DNA of 64,000 nucleotides from Bradyrhizobium sp. 149. Its GTDB lineage: Bacteria > Pseudomonadota > Alphaproteobacteria > Rhizobiales > Xanthobacteraceae. The stretch spans positions 1,054,001-1,118,000 of the forward strand of contig NZ_JADPKK010000022.1 of the NCBI RefSeq assembly GCF_023073915.1, written 5' to 3'. Numbering within the stretch: position 1 is the stretch's first letter; each line of letters begins with the position of its first letter. Of the stretch, positions 26,472 through 35,142 are shown piece after piece. The translations under genes and the position numbers were made by a program. Below the pieces are notes generated by a model, which was not told the origin of the DNA, searched no databases, and worked only from the letters and a program-made list of their open reading frames with translations.

Positions 26472-27800
26472 ATGAATGATCGGCGGTCTCTTCTGGTGGC
26501 GGTCTCCTGCCCCTCGGCGGTTCTCGCCGGCTGGCTGGCGCTCTCTTTGTCCGCCTATGCCCCTGCCCTCATCGAGAACAGTGGCGCCAATGCTTCTGCC
26601 GTATCGCGCGCGAAAGATCTGGGTCGGCTCGACCTCGCCGACATCCCGCGCGCTGGGGCCATCGAGGACGGCGTCGCCCTGACCGCCGATATCGCGGCCG
26701 CCGTCGCTGCGACACCGGGCCCGGTCACCGCCGAAGCGGCAACGCCCGAGGCGCCGGCCCCGGTCATCAAGCTCGCCTCAGCCGATCCAGTGCTGATCTT
26801 GCCGGCCGAGGCGCCGCCCGCGCCGCAGATTTCGCCTGACCCGACACCGGTCGCCAGCGAGCTTGCTCCGGCTCCGGCGTCGGAGCCCGTGATAAAACTC
26901 GCATCCGCCGATCCCACCGCGATCGTGACGACAGAGGCACTGTCGCCCGCGGCGCTCGCGAGCGGTCCCACCGCTGCCGCGAGCAAGGCCTCGCCGTCCG
27001 CGGACACCACCGCCGTGCTCGACGAATGCTACGTCATTGAGGCCTGCATCGATCGCTATCTCTGGGCGCTCTACCAGCGCACGCCCAAGGAAGACTCGAT
27101 CAAGGTCGAGGATCGCCGCGCCGTTACCGTCAGGCGCAAGGGCAAGATGGTCACGGTGATGCGCAGCTTCACGAAGCTGGTCGACGAGGACTTTGGCTGG
27201 AAGGATCCGAAGGCGGCCGACCACGCCGGCATGCCGATGATGGACTACGTCATCGGCGGCATGGACAAGAGTTTCAAGCGAAAGCTGTTTCGGACGCTGC
27301 TCGCGGCTGAGGCCGCCGGGCTTTCACCGGGCATCACCAGCGCGTTCCGGGACAACTACCGCCAGTCGATCGCGAGCGGCCTGAAGGCCGCCTCCGACCG
27401 CTCCTATCATGGCGGCAGCACGCGCGGCGGCTACGGCCACGGCATGGCGGCCGACATCGTCAGCACCAAGGGCGACAACCGCGCGCAACGCTGGGTCTCG
27501 ACCGAGGTGCTGTGGAAGTGGGTCGACGCCAACGGCAAGGCGCTCGGCATCGGCCGGCCCTATCTTGGCCGCGATCCGCCGCATGTCGGCCCGATCGACG
27601 GTGCGGAATACGTCTCACGCCGGGGAACGTCGGACCGCAAGGAAGCCAACGCGAAGCCGAGGAAAGCGCGCGCTGTCGCCAGCGCAAAGCCGCCCAAGGC
27701 ACAAGCGAAGGCACAGGCGAAGTCGCACGCGACGCGCGAGCAGAAGCTCCCGGCAAAGCCGCAGAAGTCGGCGCAATCGGCCGCAAAGCGCGCGACGTAA
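26472..27800 (+). CDS. Exported M15/LAS-type peptidase-like protein
   Basis: 442 residues from ATG 26472 (GGAGG nine bases upstream). A signal/anchor helix lies near residues 7-26. Residues 60-175 are alanine/proline-rich and contain the repeated phrase IKLASADP three times. The catalytic part is about 185-380: SAFRDNYRQSI, GGYGHGMAADIVS (HxxxxxD zinc motif of the LAS fold) and DPPHVGPIDG (last His). These match D-Ala-D-Ala carboxypeptidase/endopeptidases of the M15 type. The last 60 residues are lysine/alanine-rich, probably wall-binding. Function in peptidoglycan trimming is inferred. Confidence 0.82.
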   Translation: MNDRRSLLVAVSCPSAVLAGWLALSLSAYAPALIENSGANASAVSRAKDLGRLDLADIPRAGAIEDGVALTADIAAAVAATPGPVTAEAATPEAPAPVIKLASADPVLILPAEAPPAPQISPDPTPVASELAPAPASEPVIKLASADPTAIVTTEALSPAALASGPTAAASKASPSADTTAVLDECYVIEACIDRYLWALYQRTPKEDSIKVEDRRAVTVRRKGKMVTVMRSFTKLVDEDFGWKDPKAADHAGMPMMDYVIGGMDKSFKRKLFRTLLAAEAAGLSPGITSAFRDNYRQSIASGLKAASDRSYHGGSTRGGYGHGMAADIVSTKGDNRAQRWVSTEVLWKWVDANGKALGIGRPYLGRDPPHVGPIDGAEYVSRRGTSDRKEANAKPRKARAVASAKPPKAQAKAQAKSHATREQKLPAKPQKSAQSAAKRAT

Positions 27801-27812
27801 ATCCGCTGGGGC

Positions 27813-28625
27813 TTATCGTCCTGCCCTCGGCAGTGGCACGAGCTGCATCTCGGCGGTGCCGGCTGCCTGCGTGCGCACCAGCACCGCAAAGATGGTCTCG
27901 ACCGCGAGCCGCACCGCCGCCTCGGCTGCTTTGCCCCTGGCCAGATGCGCCGCGATCAGGCCGCTGAGGAGATCGCCGGTGCCTGAGGGGCGGATCGGTA
28001 GGCGGGGTGTCGCAAAGCGCGACAACTGACCGTCGGCGCACAAGATCGTCTCGACCTGCCCTTCCGCCGTATCGGTGAGCGTGCAGCCGGTGGCGACGAC
28101 GTCGATGCGGCCGGTCCCGGCCAGCGCCGCGCACGCCGCGCGCAGGCCCTGCGCATCCGCGATCGTGGTGCCCGACAGCAGTTCGAGCTCGAACTGGTTC
28201 GGCGTGGTCAGGTTCGAGGCCGGCAGCAGCCGATGGCGAACCACCTCCAGGATTCCGTCGGCGACATAGACCCGGCCGTCATCGCCGATCACGGGGTCGC
28301 AGAGATAGATGAGCTTTGAATTGCGGGTCAGCGCCCGCTCGACAAAATCGGCAATGGCAGCGGCATTGCCGGGCGAGCCCAGATAGCCGGTGACGAGCAC
28401 CGCGGCCTCATCGACGAGGTCGCGCTCCTCGAGACCTTTCAGCAGATCTGCAACGAGCTCTGTCTCCAGCACGCGCCCACGCAGGCTCGGATAGCGCGGA
28501 TGGTTCGACAGCAGCGTCGTCGGCACCGCCGCGACGTTCACCCCCTCCGCCTGCATGGCATAGGCGGCGGCGCTGTTGCCGACATGGCCGTGGACGACCT
28601 GGCTTTGAATGGAGATGACGAGCAT
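27813..28625 (-). CDS. pdxY: Pyridoxal kinase
   Basis: 270 residues from ATG 28625. It phosphorylates pyridoxal (and related vitamers) to pyridoxal 5'-phosphate for salvage. Ribokinase-like fold with SIQSQVVHGHVGNSAAAYAM at the N terminus (typical pyridoxal-kinase start), YLCDPVIGDDGR in the middle, TPNQFELELLSG and the anion hole/catalytic base motif PSGTGDLLSGL near the end. No neighbouring vitamin B6 gene. Convergent with the peptidase gene, only 12 bases away. Confidence 0.94.
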   Translation of the reverse strand: MLVISIQSQVVHGHVGNSAAAYAMQAEGVNVAAVPTTLLSNHPRYPSLRGRVLETELVADLLKGLEERDLVDEAAVLVTGYLGSPGNAAAIADFVERALTRNSKLIYLCDPVIGDDGRVYVADGILEVVRHRLLPASNLTTPNQFELELLSGTTIADAQGLRAACAALAGTGRIDVVATGCTLTDTAEGQVETILCADGQLSRFATPRLPIRPSGTGDLLSGLIAAHLARGKAAEAAVRLAVETIFAVLVRTQAAGTAEMQLVPLPRAGR

Positions 28626-28932
28626 GAAAGAGGTCCGTAGGGGCAAACGCTGGATGTGGCAAGCGTAGATGGGGTAACGGCCGGCCGCCCGCCCGTACTC
28701 CATCTACAAATCTGAGGCATTTCAGGTCGGCAATGACTTAGCGCCGTGCCAGCCTCGCAAGACAGGCGCAGAGCATATCGGCCATGGCACAAGCCGCGAT
28801 CTCCGCCTCCCTCACGTTCGTTGTCGCAGGCTCGTCACTCACTCGTGATACGGTTTCCCGGCAAAAGCCATCTTCCACACGCCAAACATACCTACCGCGC
28901 GGTATCTTTGGCGCGCTACGTTCGAGTTCGCC
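28626..28932. other. Divergent promoter region between pdxY and the SMR gene
   Basis: About 307 bases. The only structure I see is the palindrome at 28893-28904. No convincing small gene. Confidence 0.5.
28893..28904. promoter_or_regulatory. Palindromic operator upstream of the SMR-tetR pair
   Basis: TACCGCGCGGTA, perfect 12-base palindrome, 28 bases before the SMR start. TACCGCGCGGTA is a form often bound by AcrR/TetR repressors, and the co-transcribed gene is a TetR. Confidence 0.7.
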
Positions 28933-29277
28933 ATGACCTCCGCCTATAGTGCCTACGCAGCGCTTGCCCTCGCCATCGTCTTGGAGGTCACGGCGTCCGC
29001 CTTCCTCCAGCAATCCGCGCAGTTCACGCGGCCGTGGCCGACACTGGCGATGGTGCTGTTCTATGTCGCCTCGTTCTACGCGCTGTCGGTCGCGATCCGG
29101 GTCATCCCCCTGAGCATCGCCTATGCGATCTGGGGCGGGGTCGGCATCATCCTGACCGCCACCGTCTCCGTGGTGCTGTTCCGCCAGATGCTGGACGCCG
29201 CGGCCTTCGTCGGCATCGCGCTGATCGTGTCCGGGGTCGTGGTTATCAACCTGTTCTCGGGAACCACAGTGCATTGA
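28933..29277 (+). CDS. Small multidrug resistance (SMR) family efflux protein
   Basis: 114 residues, four TM helices (about 6-25, 36-54, 59-83, 90-108). The essential proton/substrate-binding glutamate is E18 in LALAIVLEVTASAFL; helix 3 carries PLSIAYAIWGGVG, the SMR signature. Such proteins work as antiparallel dimers that swap cationic drugs or guanidinium-like compounds for protons. Its stop overlaps the start of a TetR gene by one base, and an operator-like palindrome precedes it, so it is a self-contained drug-responsive operon. Confidence 0.94.
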   Translation: MTSAYSAYAALALAIVLEVTASAFLQQSAQFTRPWPTLAMVLFYVASFYALSVAIRVIPLSIAYAIWGGVGIILTATVSVVLFRQMLDAAAFVGIALIVSGVVVINLFSGTTVH

Positions 29278-29846
29278 TGCCCGCAAGCGCCTACACCCGC
29301 ACCAAGCAGCCCGAGCAGGTCCGGCGGGCCCTGCTCGACTGCGCCGCAGCCATCGCCATGGACCATGGCGTCGCCGGCGTCACGGTGCAGGCGGTGGCGG
29401 CCGCGGCCGGGGTGACCAAGGGCGGGCTGTTTCATCATTTCGGCAGCAAGCAGGCGCTGATGGAGGGCCTGTTCGCCGATCTGCTCGCGCGCGTCGATAC
29501 CGAGATCGACGCCGCCGTCGAGGCCGATCCCAAGCCCCGCGGCAGCTTTACGCGCGCCTACGTGAATGCGGTGTTCACCGGCAAGGCGTTCGGCTTCGCG
29601 ACGCCCTGGGCGGCGCTGAGCATGGTCGTCGTCACCGATCCGTCGCTGCGTCGGCTCTGGAACGAGTGGATCAAGGGACGGCTGAAGCGCCACCGTGCGA
29701 CAGACGGCACGCCGGAGCTCCACGTCGTCCGCCTTGCCGCCGACGGCGCCTGGCTGTCCTATGTCACGACGGGACAGACGCGCATGAGCGCTGACCTCCG
29801 CGCCGTCCACGCAGGGCTGATCGCGCAGACTTATCGACGCGCGTAA
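29277..29846 (+). CDS. TetR/AcrR-family regulator of the SMR operon
   Basis: 189 residues; the ATG overlaps the last base of the SMR stop (TGATG), so the two are translationally coupled. N-terminal helix-turn-helix: RRALLDCAAAIAMDHGVAGVTVQAVAAAAGVTKGGLFHHFGSK. The C-terminal ligand domain has AFGFATPWAALSMVVV and ends in a short arginine tail. Most likely it represses the operon from the palindrome at 28893-28904 and is released by a compound that the pump exports. Confidence 0.93.
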   Translation: MPASAYTRTKQPEQVRRALLDCAAAIAMDHGVAGVTVQAVAAAAGVTKGGLFHHFGSKQALMEGLFADLLARVDTEIDAAVEADPKPRGSFTRAYVNAVFTGKAFGFATPWAALSMVVVTDPSLRRLWNEWIKGRLKRHRATDGTPELHVVRLAADGAWLSYVTTGQTRMSADLRAVHAGLIAQTYRRA

Positions 29847-29864
29847 CCGGCGGCCGGCTCACGC

Positions 29865-30227
29865 CTACTGGCTTTGCACGGGCTTGGAAGAACGCGGCCC
29901 GGATCGCTTCGCGCCAGGCTTGGTCGCAGCCCGCGGCGGCGGCGGAGTATCGACGGCTTCCAGATAGGCGGCAAGCGCCTTGGCTGTGTCCGAACTGGTT
30001 GCGTAATGGTCCTTCAGGAACCAGGACAGCGTCAGGTTGAAGCGCCCTTTGGCCAGTCCGTGCGGGCTGCGATGGCAGGTCGCGCAACCATCGGCAAAGA
30101 GCTTTTGCGGCGACTTGCCGGCATCGAGATTTTGCGCGGCGGCAACTGTCGCCGTCAGGACCGCGGCGGCTGCAAGAGTCATCAGGGGCGCGAGCAGGTC
30201 GCGCCCCGATCGAAAGTGCGAAATCAA
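29865..30227 (-). CDS. Small exported cytochrome c-like protein
   Basis: 120 residues from a TTG at 30227, chosen because AAGGGGA lies seven bases upstream; the open frame extends further but has no better start. A signal peptide/anchor (residues 12-32, LLAPLMTLAAAAVLTATVAAA) is followed by one heme site, FADGCATCHRSPHGL. No obvious methionine sixth ligand is at the usual spacing; the helix with SWFLKDHYATSSDTAKALAAYL is the likely end of the fold. The tail is proline/basic-rich. Possibly a mono-heme carrier or a heme-binding subunit lacking its partner. Confidence 0.75.
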   Translation of the reverse strand: MISHFRSGRDLLAPLMTLAAAAVLTATVAAAQNLDAGKSPQKLFADGCATCHRSPHGLAKGRFNLTLSWFLKDHYATSSDTAKALAAYLEAVDTPPPPRAATKPGAKRSGPRSSKPVQSQ

Positions 30228-30315
30228 TATCGTCCCCTTGAGCGTTTTCGAGCGAAGTGGATATCCCGGTTCGCGTGAAGAAAACGCGTCAATAAGAGGC
30301 ATCCCCGTTTTGCGG

Positions 30316-30495
30316 TCAGGCCGCCAATAGCTGATCGAATTCGGGCGGCGCGTAGGCTTTGCCGTCCTGGTCGGTGATGACGACCTTCCACCCCTCACTG
30401 GCCCAAACCTTTGCCTTGGCCACGATGAGCAACCGGCTCTCGCGGGCAAAGCTGCACTTCTCATTATCGCGTTCTGCGATCATCTTATAGGCCAA
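30316..30495 (-). CDS. Small hypothetical protein (alternative start)
   Basis: 59 residues from TTG 30495, with AAGGGGA eight bases upstream; ATG 30483 is a second option. The sequence MIAERDNEKCSFARESRLLIVAKAKVWASEGWKVVITDQDGK is compact and well conserved in type in Bradyrhizobium, as I recall. No known function, no signal peptide. Confidence 0.65.
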   Translation of the reverse strand: MAYKMIAERDNEKCSFARESRLLIVAKAKVWASEGWKVVITDQDGKAYAPPEFDQLLAA

Positions 30496-30632
30496 TGGCG
30501 TCCCCTTGCGTTGCCCCGCACCCGTTCTCCTCGTGGCAGCGGGCTTTGGCGGCAATTCGCCGGCAGCGTGGCAATTTGATGCCCTCCATGGCAGCATTGT
30601 GCTTTGGCTCCGACGAAGGACGGAGATTGATC

Positions 30633-30911
30633 GTGCGCCGCATCATGAATGCGATTCTGCCTGTCGCGGGCTTGCTTGGTGCAGGCCTGCTCGGCGCCGC
30701 GCCGACAGCTGCGCAGACCTATGATCCGCGCTATCCCGTGTGCATCGAGATCTACACGATCGACGGCCGCAGCATCGATTGCAGTTTTGCGACAATTGCG
30801 CAGTGCGCCGCGACCGCATCCGGGCAGTCCGCCCAGTGCTACATCAACCCTTATGCCACGCAGAGCCGGCAGCTGAGCCCGGTTCCGTCGCCGCCGCGAC
30901 GAAGCCGATAG
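30633..30911 (+). CDS. DUF3551-family small exported protein
   Basis: 92 residues from GTG 30633 (AAGGACGGAG upstream) or ATG 30645. A signal peptide (AILPVAGLLGAGLLGAAPTAAQ) is followed by the DUF3551 pattern: YPVCIEIYTIDGRSIDCSFATIAQCAATASGQSAQCYINP, with four cysteines that probably pair in the periplasm. This family is found almost only in Rhizobiales and its members occur in many copies; no function is established. Confidence 0.88.
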   Translation: MRRIMNAILPVAGLLGAGLLGAAPTAAQTYDPRYPVCIEIYTIDGRSIDCSFATIAQCAATASGQSAQCYINPYATQSRQLSPVPSPPRRSR

Positions 30912-30930
30912 CATCAGGTCTGCGCTCCGA

Positions 30931-31209
30931 TCAGTGGATGCGAATGATGTGGGGACGGCCCAGATCGATCAGCCCCTGCACCGCCGAGAGGCGGTCGTCG
31001 AGGGCTGCGATAGTGAGCAACAGATTGTTGCGACGTTCGTCGAGAAGGCCCATCTCGGCGCCGGAGAGTTTTGTGCTCGATCGCTCCTTTTGAATCACCT
31101 CGAGGGATTGGCGCAATCCGGCAATCAGGCCGGACAGCTGCTTGGCCTCTTTGGTCATCGACCGCTTCGCGACGTTGTGGCGGCGTGTCTCCGCCTGGCT
31201 CTGTCTCAT
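30931..31209 (-). CDS. Small helical hypothetical protein
   Basis: 92 residues. GGGAGG lies at 31216-31221, so ATG 31209 (six-base spacing) is a better start than ATG 31215. The protein is helical: TRRHNVAKRSMTKEAKQLSGLIAGLRQSLEVIQKERSS then LLDERRNNLLLTIAALDDRLSAVQGLI. No TM or signal peptide; it may form a coiled-coil dimer. Unknown family. Converges with the DUF3551 gene. Confidence 0.65.
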   Translation of the reverse strand: MRQSQAETRRHNVAKRSMTKEAKQLSGLIAGLRQSLEVIQKERSSTKLSGAEMGLLDERRNNLLLTIAALDDRLSAVQGLIDLGRPHIIRIH

Positions 31210-31341
31210 CGTCATCCTCCCGTGCCCCGCTGCCCCGAGTGGAATGCTTACAGCTTTGAGTAGACATCTTACGATCGATGAAATCTGCCGGCGAAGAACT
31301 TTCTTAAATTGTACGCGCAGGGAACCCGGCTCACACAAGCA

Positions 31342-31369
31342 GAAAGCCCGGCGCGAGGGCCGGGCTTTC
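31342..31369. terminator. Bidirectional terminator next to the SH3 gene end
   Basis: Stem GAAAGCCCGGC (31342-31352) / GCCGGGCTTTC (31359-31369), six-base loop; directly after the stop of the minus-strand SH3 gene. Confidence 0.78.
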
Positions 31370-31379
31370 GTTAGAGAAT

Positions 31380-32378
31380 TTAATGCTTCTGGTGCCCGCC
31401 GCCGGGGCCACCGGCCGGCGCACCACCGCCGCGCGGTGCGGCGTTCATGTGAGGAGCACCGCCGCCGCCCGGCGCCATTGCGGGCGCAGCCGCGCGCGGC
31501 GCCGGCATCTGGGCGTGAGCATTCATCGGCGAGCCGTGGCTCACATTCGGCTGAGCTACATGCGGCATCGCGGGCCGGCTCGCCGGCGCCGCTGATACAC
31601 GCGGCGCCTCATGTGCACGCGCCATCGGCTGCGCACGCGGGGCTGCGCGGCTCGCAGCCTGCTCGTGCATGATACGGGCCTGTGCATCGCGCGGATTGCG
31701 GCTTTGCAGATTGGTCCGCTCATGCGCGATGCGCTCGCCTCGTCCAGCACGGATCCGGTCCGTCGCAACCGCAGTGTCGCGTCTGCCGACGACGGCGGCG
31801 TCGTGCCGTGACGTGGCGGCATCACGGCCGGAAACCGCGGCGGCGCCCTTAACATTCCCGTGGACGTTTCCTTGGGCATCCGCACCGTTGCGCCCGACTG
31901 CGATCGCCGCGTCACGCGTTGCCGCGCGGCCGATGCGAGCCGCGCGCGGGTCGATCGTCATCCGCGTCGCGAAGCGCTGATGCGAGGTCCAGTAGCTATT
32001 CCAATGGGCCTGCTGCCGGTACCAGGGCCGCCCCGCATAATAGCTCGACCAGTACGAGGTCAGCACGAAGGGGACGGTTGGCACGTCGATCTCGTCGACA
32101 TAGTCCGGGAGATAGACGTAGTGATTGCGGTAGAGATATTCGAGATATTGCGACGATACCCAGCCACGGTCATCCGAGAAGCTCACGTCGCACCAGGCGT
32201 TGCCACGCAGGCAACCATGGATGTTGACGCGGGCGCCCCCGGGGATGCGGTCGACCATGGGAAAGCCCGAACCCGGCCCGGCGCGCAGGCCGGTCGAGAC
32301 GGTGACGATGCCCGGCGCGGCCAGTGCGGCCGTCGGGGCGAGCAGCAATGCGGCAACTAAGACGCTTCTGATTCTCAT
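31380..32378 (-). CDS. Exported SH3-domain protein with low-complexity tail
   Basis: 332 residues from ATG 32378 (GAGGAGG upstream). Signal peptide 1-21 (RIRSVLVAALLLAPTAALA). Bacterial SH3 domain at about 24-75: TVSTGLRAGPGSGFPMVDRIPGGARV and a GWVSSQYLEYL end, the usual SH3_3 layout; two cysteines (C51, C57 approx.) may pair. After an aromatic linker (YVYLPDYVDEIDVP, YRQQAHWNSYW) the last 170 residues are Ala/Arg/His/Pro low complexity. Likely periplasmic, binding cell wall. Expressed alone, ending in a terminator. Confidence 0.85.
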   Translation of the reverse strand: MRIRSVLVAALLLAPTAALAAPGIVTVSTGLRAGPGSGFPMVDRIPGGARVNIHGCLRGNAWCDVSFSDDRGWVSSQYLEYLYRNHYVYLPDYVDEIDVPTVPFVLTSYWSSYYAGRPWYRQQAHWNSYWTSHQRFATRMTIDPRAARIGRAATRDAAIAVGRNGADAQGNVHGNVKGAAAVSGRDAATSRHDAAVVGRRDTAVATDRIRAGRGERIAHERTNLQSRNPRDAQARIMHEQAASRAAPRAQPMARAHEAPRVSAAPASRPAMPHVAQPNVSHGSPMNAHAQMPAPRAAAPAMAPGGGGAPHMNAAPRGGGAPAGGPGGGHQKH

Positions 32379-32532
32379 GGCGTAGTCCTCCTCTTTCAAG
32401 TCGGAACGCGCAAGCAGAACCGGCGTTCCGCGTACGACGGTCTCATCCGTCGAAAGATCGAGACGGATGCCGCGCGCGGTTCAATATTCATTCGCCGTTC
32501 ATCGGCACTGCCCGCAAGAGCACTGCGAGCCG

Positions 32533-34455
32533 TCAGTTCGCTTCCAGCATGAAGGCGTCGAAGTACGCAGCAAGCGCAGCAAAATCATCGAGCGGCAGCA
32601 CGGTCGCGACATACTGATCCGGCCGGACCACGACCATGCAGCCGGCCTTGCGATCGATGCCGCGCATGGCGAAGACGTCGTGACCAGTCTTGAGGTCCGG
32701 ACAGAACATCTTCTCGTAGTCGATCAAGCCGTACCGGCCCTTGCGCGGAAGCAGCAGCGCGGGCATCGCCTCGATGGCGAGCTCGCGATGATCCTGCTGG
32801 AAGACCGCCCGCAGGTCGATCACGCTGTCGATGTCGGCGGCCGCGGGCGTGTAACGCCGGACCGGCGACTCCCGCGCCTCGAAGAGGAAATTGCACAAGG
32901 CGCGAATGGCCGAGCCGGCTACCGCCGGATCCCCCGCGCCAGAAAAAGCGTAGATACGAAAGCGGCCATCCGCCTGCCCAGCGTGACCGAGATGCACCGG
33001 CTTGGCATCCGCAAGCCGGATCACCGGTGCGGAATGAAAGCGCGTGCCGATCACGAGGCCTTGCGCGAGATGCTGGTGCGACGTCGCTCCGGTCAGAACC
33101 GACGGGCGGTAATGCGTCGCCGTGCCCGCGGTGTAGCGGCCGTGCCTGACAAAATAGTCCTGCGTCCTGGCGGCATCGGCGCCGCCGGCCTTGGCGGCGG
33201 ACGCAAGAATCCCCGCCCATTCGCGATCGAAATCGATCAGCTCTTTCGCAACCGCCTGGCGCTCGGCCGAATAGGAATGCAGCAGGCTTGGTGCAGACTG
33301 CTTCCGCAAAACGGCGGCGAGCTTCCAACCGAGATTGAAGGCGTCCTGCATCGAGACGTTCATGCCCTGCCCCGCCTTCGGGCTGTGGGTATGGCAGGCA
33401 TCGCCGGCGATGAATATCCGCGGTAGACGCCTATCGATCTCGGTCTCCGGGACGTCGTCGAATTTGTCAGTCAGGCGCTGGCCGATCTCGTAGACCGACC
33501 ACCACGCGATCTCCTTCACATTGAGCGTATGCGGGTTCAGGATCCGCTGCGCTTTCGCGATCACGTCATCGGCGGTGATGTTGCGATTGGCGACGCGCTC
33601 GCCGATGTCGAGCTTGGCGAGCTCGACATAGAGGCGGACCATGTAGCCGCCCTCGCGTGGAATGATCAGCAGGCTGCCGTCCTTCGCCGACTGGATCAGG
33701 GCCTTGAAGCGGATGTCCGGAAAATCGGTCACCGCCAGCACGTCCATCACGCCCCAGGCATGATTGGCGGAATCGCCGTGCAACTCGCGGCCGATCGATT
33801 TGCGCACCATGCTGCGGGCGCCGTCGCAGCCGACGACGTAGCGCGCCTTGATCGTTTCGACCTTGCCCTCGTTTGCGGCATCGACCCGTTCGAGCCGCGC
33901 CGTCACGGCATGGTCGGCGGGACCCGCGGCCGGATCGACCTGAAGCTCGAGCAGGCGCCGGCTGTAATGCGGATCGAGCCTGGCCGGCGCTTTGCGCATG
34001 ATATCGAGAAAGCCGTCATGGATGCGCGCCTGGTTGAGGATGACATGCGGGAACTCCGACAACCCGTCCTCGACGTCCTGCACCCGGCCGCTGCGGACGA
34101 TATTTTCCGGCATCCGCTCGTCCGGCTTCCAGAACGTCGTCTCGTTGACCCAACACGCTTCCTTCAGAACGCGCTCGCTGAAGCCGAAGGCGTGGAACAT
34201 CTCCATGGTGCGGCAGGCAATACCGTCGGCCTGTCCGACCAGCAGCCGCCTCGGCTTCTGCTCGACTATGCAGGTCTTGATGTCGGGAAACAGCGCAAGC
34301 TGGGCGGCAAGCGTCAGGCCCGCAGGGCCACAGCCGACGATGAGGACATCGACCTCTTCAGGCACGCTCCCCGTTGCGCCGGAGGCCTGAATGCGCGCGG
34401 CGGGATCGGCAATTTCAGGATCGCCCGGCTGAAATCCATTGAGATGGAATTGCAT
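32533..34455 (-). CDS. Phenol 2-monooxygenase / 3-hydroxybenzoate 4-monooxygenase-like FAD hydroxylase
   Basis: 640 residues from ATG 34455 (GGAGAGG upstream), the expected size of the large branch of class A flavin hydroxylases. GxGxxG at VDVLIVGCGPAGLTLAAQL, the DG motif at YVVGCDGARSMVRKSIG, and GD motif at IFIAGDACHTHSPKAGQGMN. The C-terminal thioredoxin-like domain (about 460-640) is typical of phenol hydroxylase. Such enzymes add OH to phenols or hydroxybenzoates with NAD(P)H and oxygen. It is divergent from a MarR regulator over a 23-base palindrome, so its expression is likely induced by an aromatic acid. No ring-cleavage gene in the window. Confidence 0.92.
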   Translation of the reverse strand: MQFHLNGFQPGDPEIADPAARIQASGATGSVPEEVDVLIVGCGPAGLTLAAQLALFPDIKTCIVEQKPRRLLVGQADGIACRTMEMFHAFGFSERVLKEACWVNETTFWKPDERMPENIVRSGRVQDVEDGLSEFPHVILNQARIHDGFLDIMRKAPARLDPHYSRRLLELQVDPAAGPADHAVTARLERVDAANEGKVETIKARYVVGCDGARSMVRKSIGRELHGDSANHAWGVMDVLAVTDFPDIRFKALIQSAKDGSLLIIPREGGYMVRLYVELAKLDIGERVANRNITADDVIAKAQRILNPHTLNVKEIAWWSVYEIGQRLTDKFDDVPETEIDRRLPRIFIAGDACHTHSPKAGQGMNVSMQDAFNLGWKLAAVLRKQSAPSLLHSYSAERQAVAKELIDFDREWAGILASAAKAGGADAARTQDYFVRHGRYTAGTATHYRPSVLTGATSHQHLAQGLVIGTRFHSAPVIRLADAKPVHLGHAGQADGRFRIYAFSGAGDPAVAGSAIRALCNFLFEARESPVRRYTPAAADIDSVIDLRAVFQQDHRELAIEAMPALLLPRKGRYGLIDYEKMFCPDLKTGHDVFAMRGIDRKAGCMVVVRPDQYVATVLPLDDFAALAAYFDAFMLEAN

Positions 34456-34494
34456 GAGCACCTCTCCCGCCGACGTTCTGTTTGGATATTGCTC

Positions 34495-34517
34495 AGTATG
34501 CTGACTATCAGTATACT
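34495..34517. promoter_or_regulatory. MarR-type operator between the hydroxylase and marR genes
   Basis: AGTATGCTGA-CTA-TCAGTATACT: ten-base arms with one mismatch and a three-base centre, located 40 bases from the hydroxylase start and 41 from the marR start. Size and position fit a MarR dimer blocking both promoters. Confidence 0.85.
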
Positions 34518-34557
34518 TGTCAACGATCCCGGCCTTGCTGCCCAACGGAGACATTCG

Positions 34558-35022
34558 GTGAAAGACAACAACGACATGCCCGGACATCTGGCGCGCCGGT
34601 TCCAGCAGATCGCGGTGGCGGTATTTCTGGCGGAAGTCGGGGATGCCGGCTTTGACCTCACGCCGGTGCAATACGCCGCGCTCGCGACCATTAAGGCCAA
34701 TCCGGGTCTCGACCAGGTGACGCTGGCAGGGTTGATCGCCTACGACCGCACCACCATCACCGGCGTGATCGACCGCCTCGTGCAGAAAGGGCTCGCGGAG
34801 CGCCGCGCCTCAAGCCGCGACCGTCGTGCCCGCGAGCTCGAGATCACCGACGAAGGCCGCCGCACGCTGCGCAAGATCACGCCGGCCGTCGAATCCGCGC
34901 AACGCATCATGCTGCGCGGCCTCAGCGCCAAGGAAGGTGAGGATCTGATGCGCCTTCTGCACAAGGCCATCGCCGCCGGCAACGAGCTCAGTCGCGCCCC
35001 GCTGCGCGAGGTGCAGGCATAA
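34558..35022 (+). CDS. MarR-family transcriptional regulator
   Basis: 154 residues from GTG 34558 with CGGAGA seven bases upstream; earlier frame has no start with a ribosome site. Winged helix: DLTPVQYAALATIKANPGLDQVTLAGLIAYDRTTITGVIDRLVQKGLAERRAS, then the wing DRRARELEITDEGRR. Dimerisation helices at both ends. As it is divergent from the aromatic hydroxylase with a palindrome between, it probably represses that gene and itself, with an aromatic acid as inducer. Confidence 0.94.
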   Translation: MKDNNDMPGHLARRFQQIAVAVFLAEVGDAGFDLTPVQYAALATIKANPGLDQVTLAGLIAYDRTTITGVIDRLVQKGLAERRASSRDRRARELEITDEGRRTLRKITPAVESAQRIMLRGLSAKEGEDLMRLLHKAIAAGNELSRAPLREVQA

Positions 35023-35142
35023 CCAGCGCATTTCCATGCGTAATTGTCGCAGTATCGCGAAACCAGGAACTAACCTTCGGCTGTTACGGTCGGCAGCATT
35101 CGGCGTTAACGCGCGATTAACTTTGCCGGTCGGGAGTTTCGG

